Source of the DNA: a bacterium
GTDB taxonomy: Bacteria > Verrucomicrobiota > Verrucomicrobiia > Methylacidiphilales > Verrucolacustridaceae
DNA length: 5,408 nucleotides
Assembly: GCA_009921985.1 (NCBI GenBank)
Contig: RFWS01000076.1
Span: 1 to 5,408 of the forward strand
Direction of reading: 5' to 3'
Part shown: one piece after another, positions 4,986-5,408 of the stretch
Numbering within the stretch: position 1 is the stretch's first letter
How the letters are laid out: every line of letters begins with the position of its first letter
The notes under the pieces: generated by a model
Told to the model about the DNA's origin: nothing
Seen by the model: only the letters and a program-made list of their open reading frames with translations
Databases searched by the model: none
Position numbers and translations under genes: made by a program

Positions 4986-5408
4986 GGACTTAATGATTCG
5001 AGAACGGCCATGATTTTCTTGGCCACCGGAATACTATCGAAGACCGCCACATCCGCCAAGGCTTGCCGTGATAGACGGGGCCCAAGCTCAGGATCGCGCA
5101 CTAGTGCCCCAAGTTGGGCGGCGGTTTGGTCGGGATGGGCGGAAAGCAAACAGTTGATCGTGGGACGTATCAGGTCCCGGCTGATACTGGGCGCGCAGAT
5201 GACCGGTGCACCGGAAGCAAAAGACTCCAGCACGGTCGGGGAGAGGACGGGAATGTCATAGCCTGAGGGCACAACCACCGCCAAGGCCTCAGATAAAAGT
5301 TGGCGCAACTGGCATGAGGGAATGACTCCCAGGCAATCGACTCTTTGCCTGACGTTGGGAGACTCTTGGGCCAGTACCTGTTGAAGCCAAGGCACGACCG
5401 GACCCGTA
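4982..5408 (-). CDS. Glycosyltransferase, GT4-like, C-terminal part only (5' end outside window)
   Basis: The frame is open from the right edge and ends at the TGA at 4984-4982, giving 141 complete codons of the C-terminal GT-B domain. Visible elements are CLGVIPSCQLRQLLSEALAV, where GT4 proteins have their usual 'G-x-(V/I)-x-x-x-x-L-x-x-L-L' step, then VVPSGYDIPVLSPTVLESFASGAPVICA, the donor-site loop (written here without the intervening residues being altered; positions about 5225-5300), and a final helical tail. The GTG at 5395-5393 is internal, not a start, because homologous-looking sequence continues to the edge. The second Glu of the EX7E motif is kept (LESFASG), but the residue eight positions before it is Pro rather than Glu, with an Asp two residues further upstream. 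It overlaps the mini-ORF by 4 bases and is followed by the GT2 gene. Cytoplasmic transfer of a sugar to a lipid-linked acceptor is the likely role. Confidence 0.85.
   Translation of the reverse strand, partial: TGPVVPWLQQVLAQESPNVRQRVDCLGVIPSCQLRQLLSEALAVVVPSGYDIPVLSPTVLESFASGAPVICAPSISRDLIRPTINCLLSAHPDQTAAQLGALVRDPELGPRLSRQALADVAVFDSIPVAKKIMAVLESLSP

Overview
The window looks like the inside of a bacterial surface-polysaccharide gene cluster (O-antigen, capsule or exopolysaccharide type). All five recognisable protein genes lie on the minus strand and read from the right edge to the left edge: the 3' part of a GT4-type glycosyltransferase, a GT2 DPM-like glycosyltransferase, a large multi-pass GT-C-type membrane protein, a second GT4 glycosyltransferase, and a Wzx/PST-type flippase that runs off the left edge. 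No tRNA, rRNA, CRISPR array, insertion sequence, clear promoter or terminator was seen. No gap between genes exceeds 37 bases.

Layout by plus-strand coordinate: 1-1232 flippase (410 codons visible, 3' end outside); 1242-2411 GT4 glycosyltransferase; 2408-4237 GT-C-like membrane protein; 4234-4944 GT2 glycosyltransferase; 4941-4985 a possible 14-codon mini-ORF; 4982-5408 C-terminal part of another GT4 glycosyltransferase. The GT2/GT-C and GT-C/GT4 junctions are 4-base GTGA overlaps, the mini-ORF makes ATGA overlaps at both of its ends, and the last GT4/flippase gap is 9 bases. Convincing Shine-Dalgarno sequences are nearly absent, so the set is probably one polycistronic, translationally coupled transcript whose promoter lies to the right of the window.

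Working model (inference): cytoplasmic GT4 and GT2 enzymes transfer sugars to a growing lipid-linked oligosaccharide or make a polyprenyl-phosphate sugar. The flippase moves the lipid-linked unit across the inner membrane. The GT-C protein adds a sugar on the periplasmic side from a polyprenyl-phosphate donor, possibly the product of the adjacent GT2 enzyme. Sugar identities cannot be read from the sequence.

Organism: a Gram-negative-type bacterium of moderate GC content (not computed). The heptanucleotide repeat at 2245-2272 resembles TTCGATG-type repeats that I recall from genomes of the Verrucomicrobia/Lentisphaerae/Planctomycetes group and some Deltaproteobacteria. This is a weak taxonomic hint from memory. 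The most unusual points are that in-frame repeat inside a glycosyltransferase gene, the coupled 14-codon mini-ORF, and several T8-T9 tracts in the membrane-protein genes. I see no sign of a wholly new type of system.
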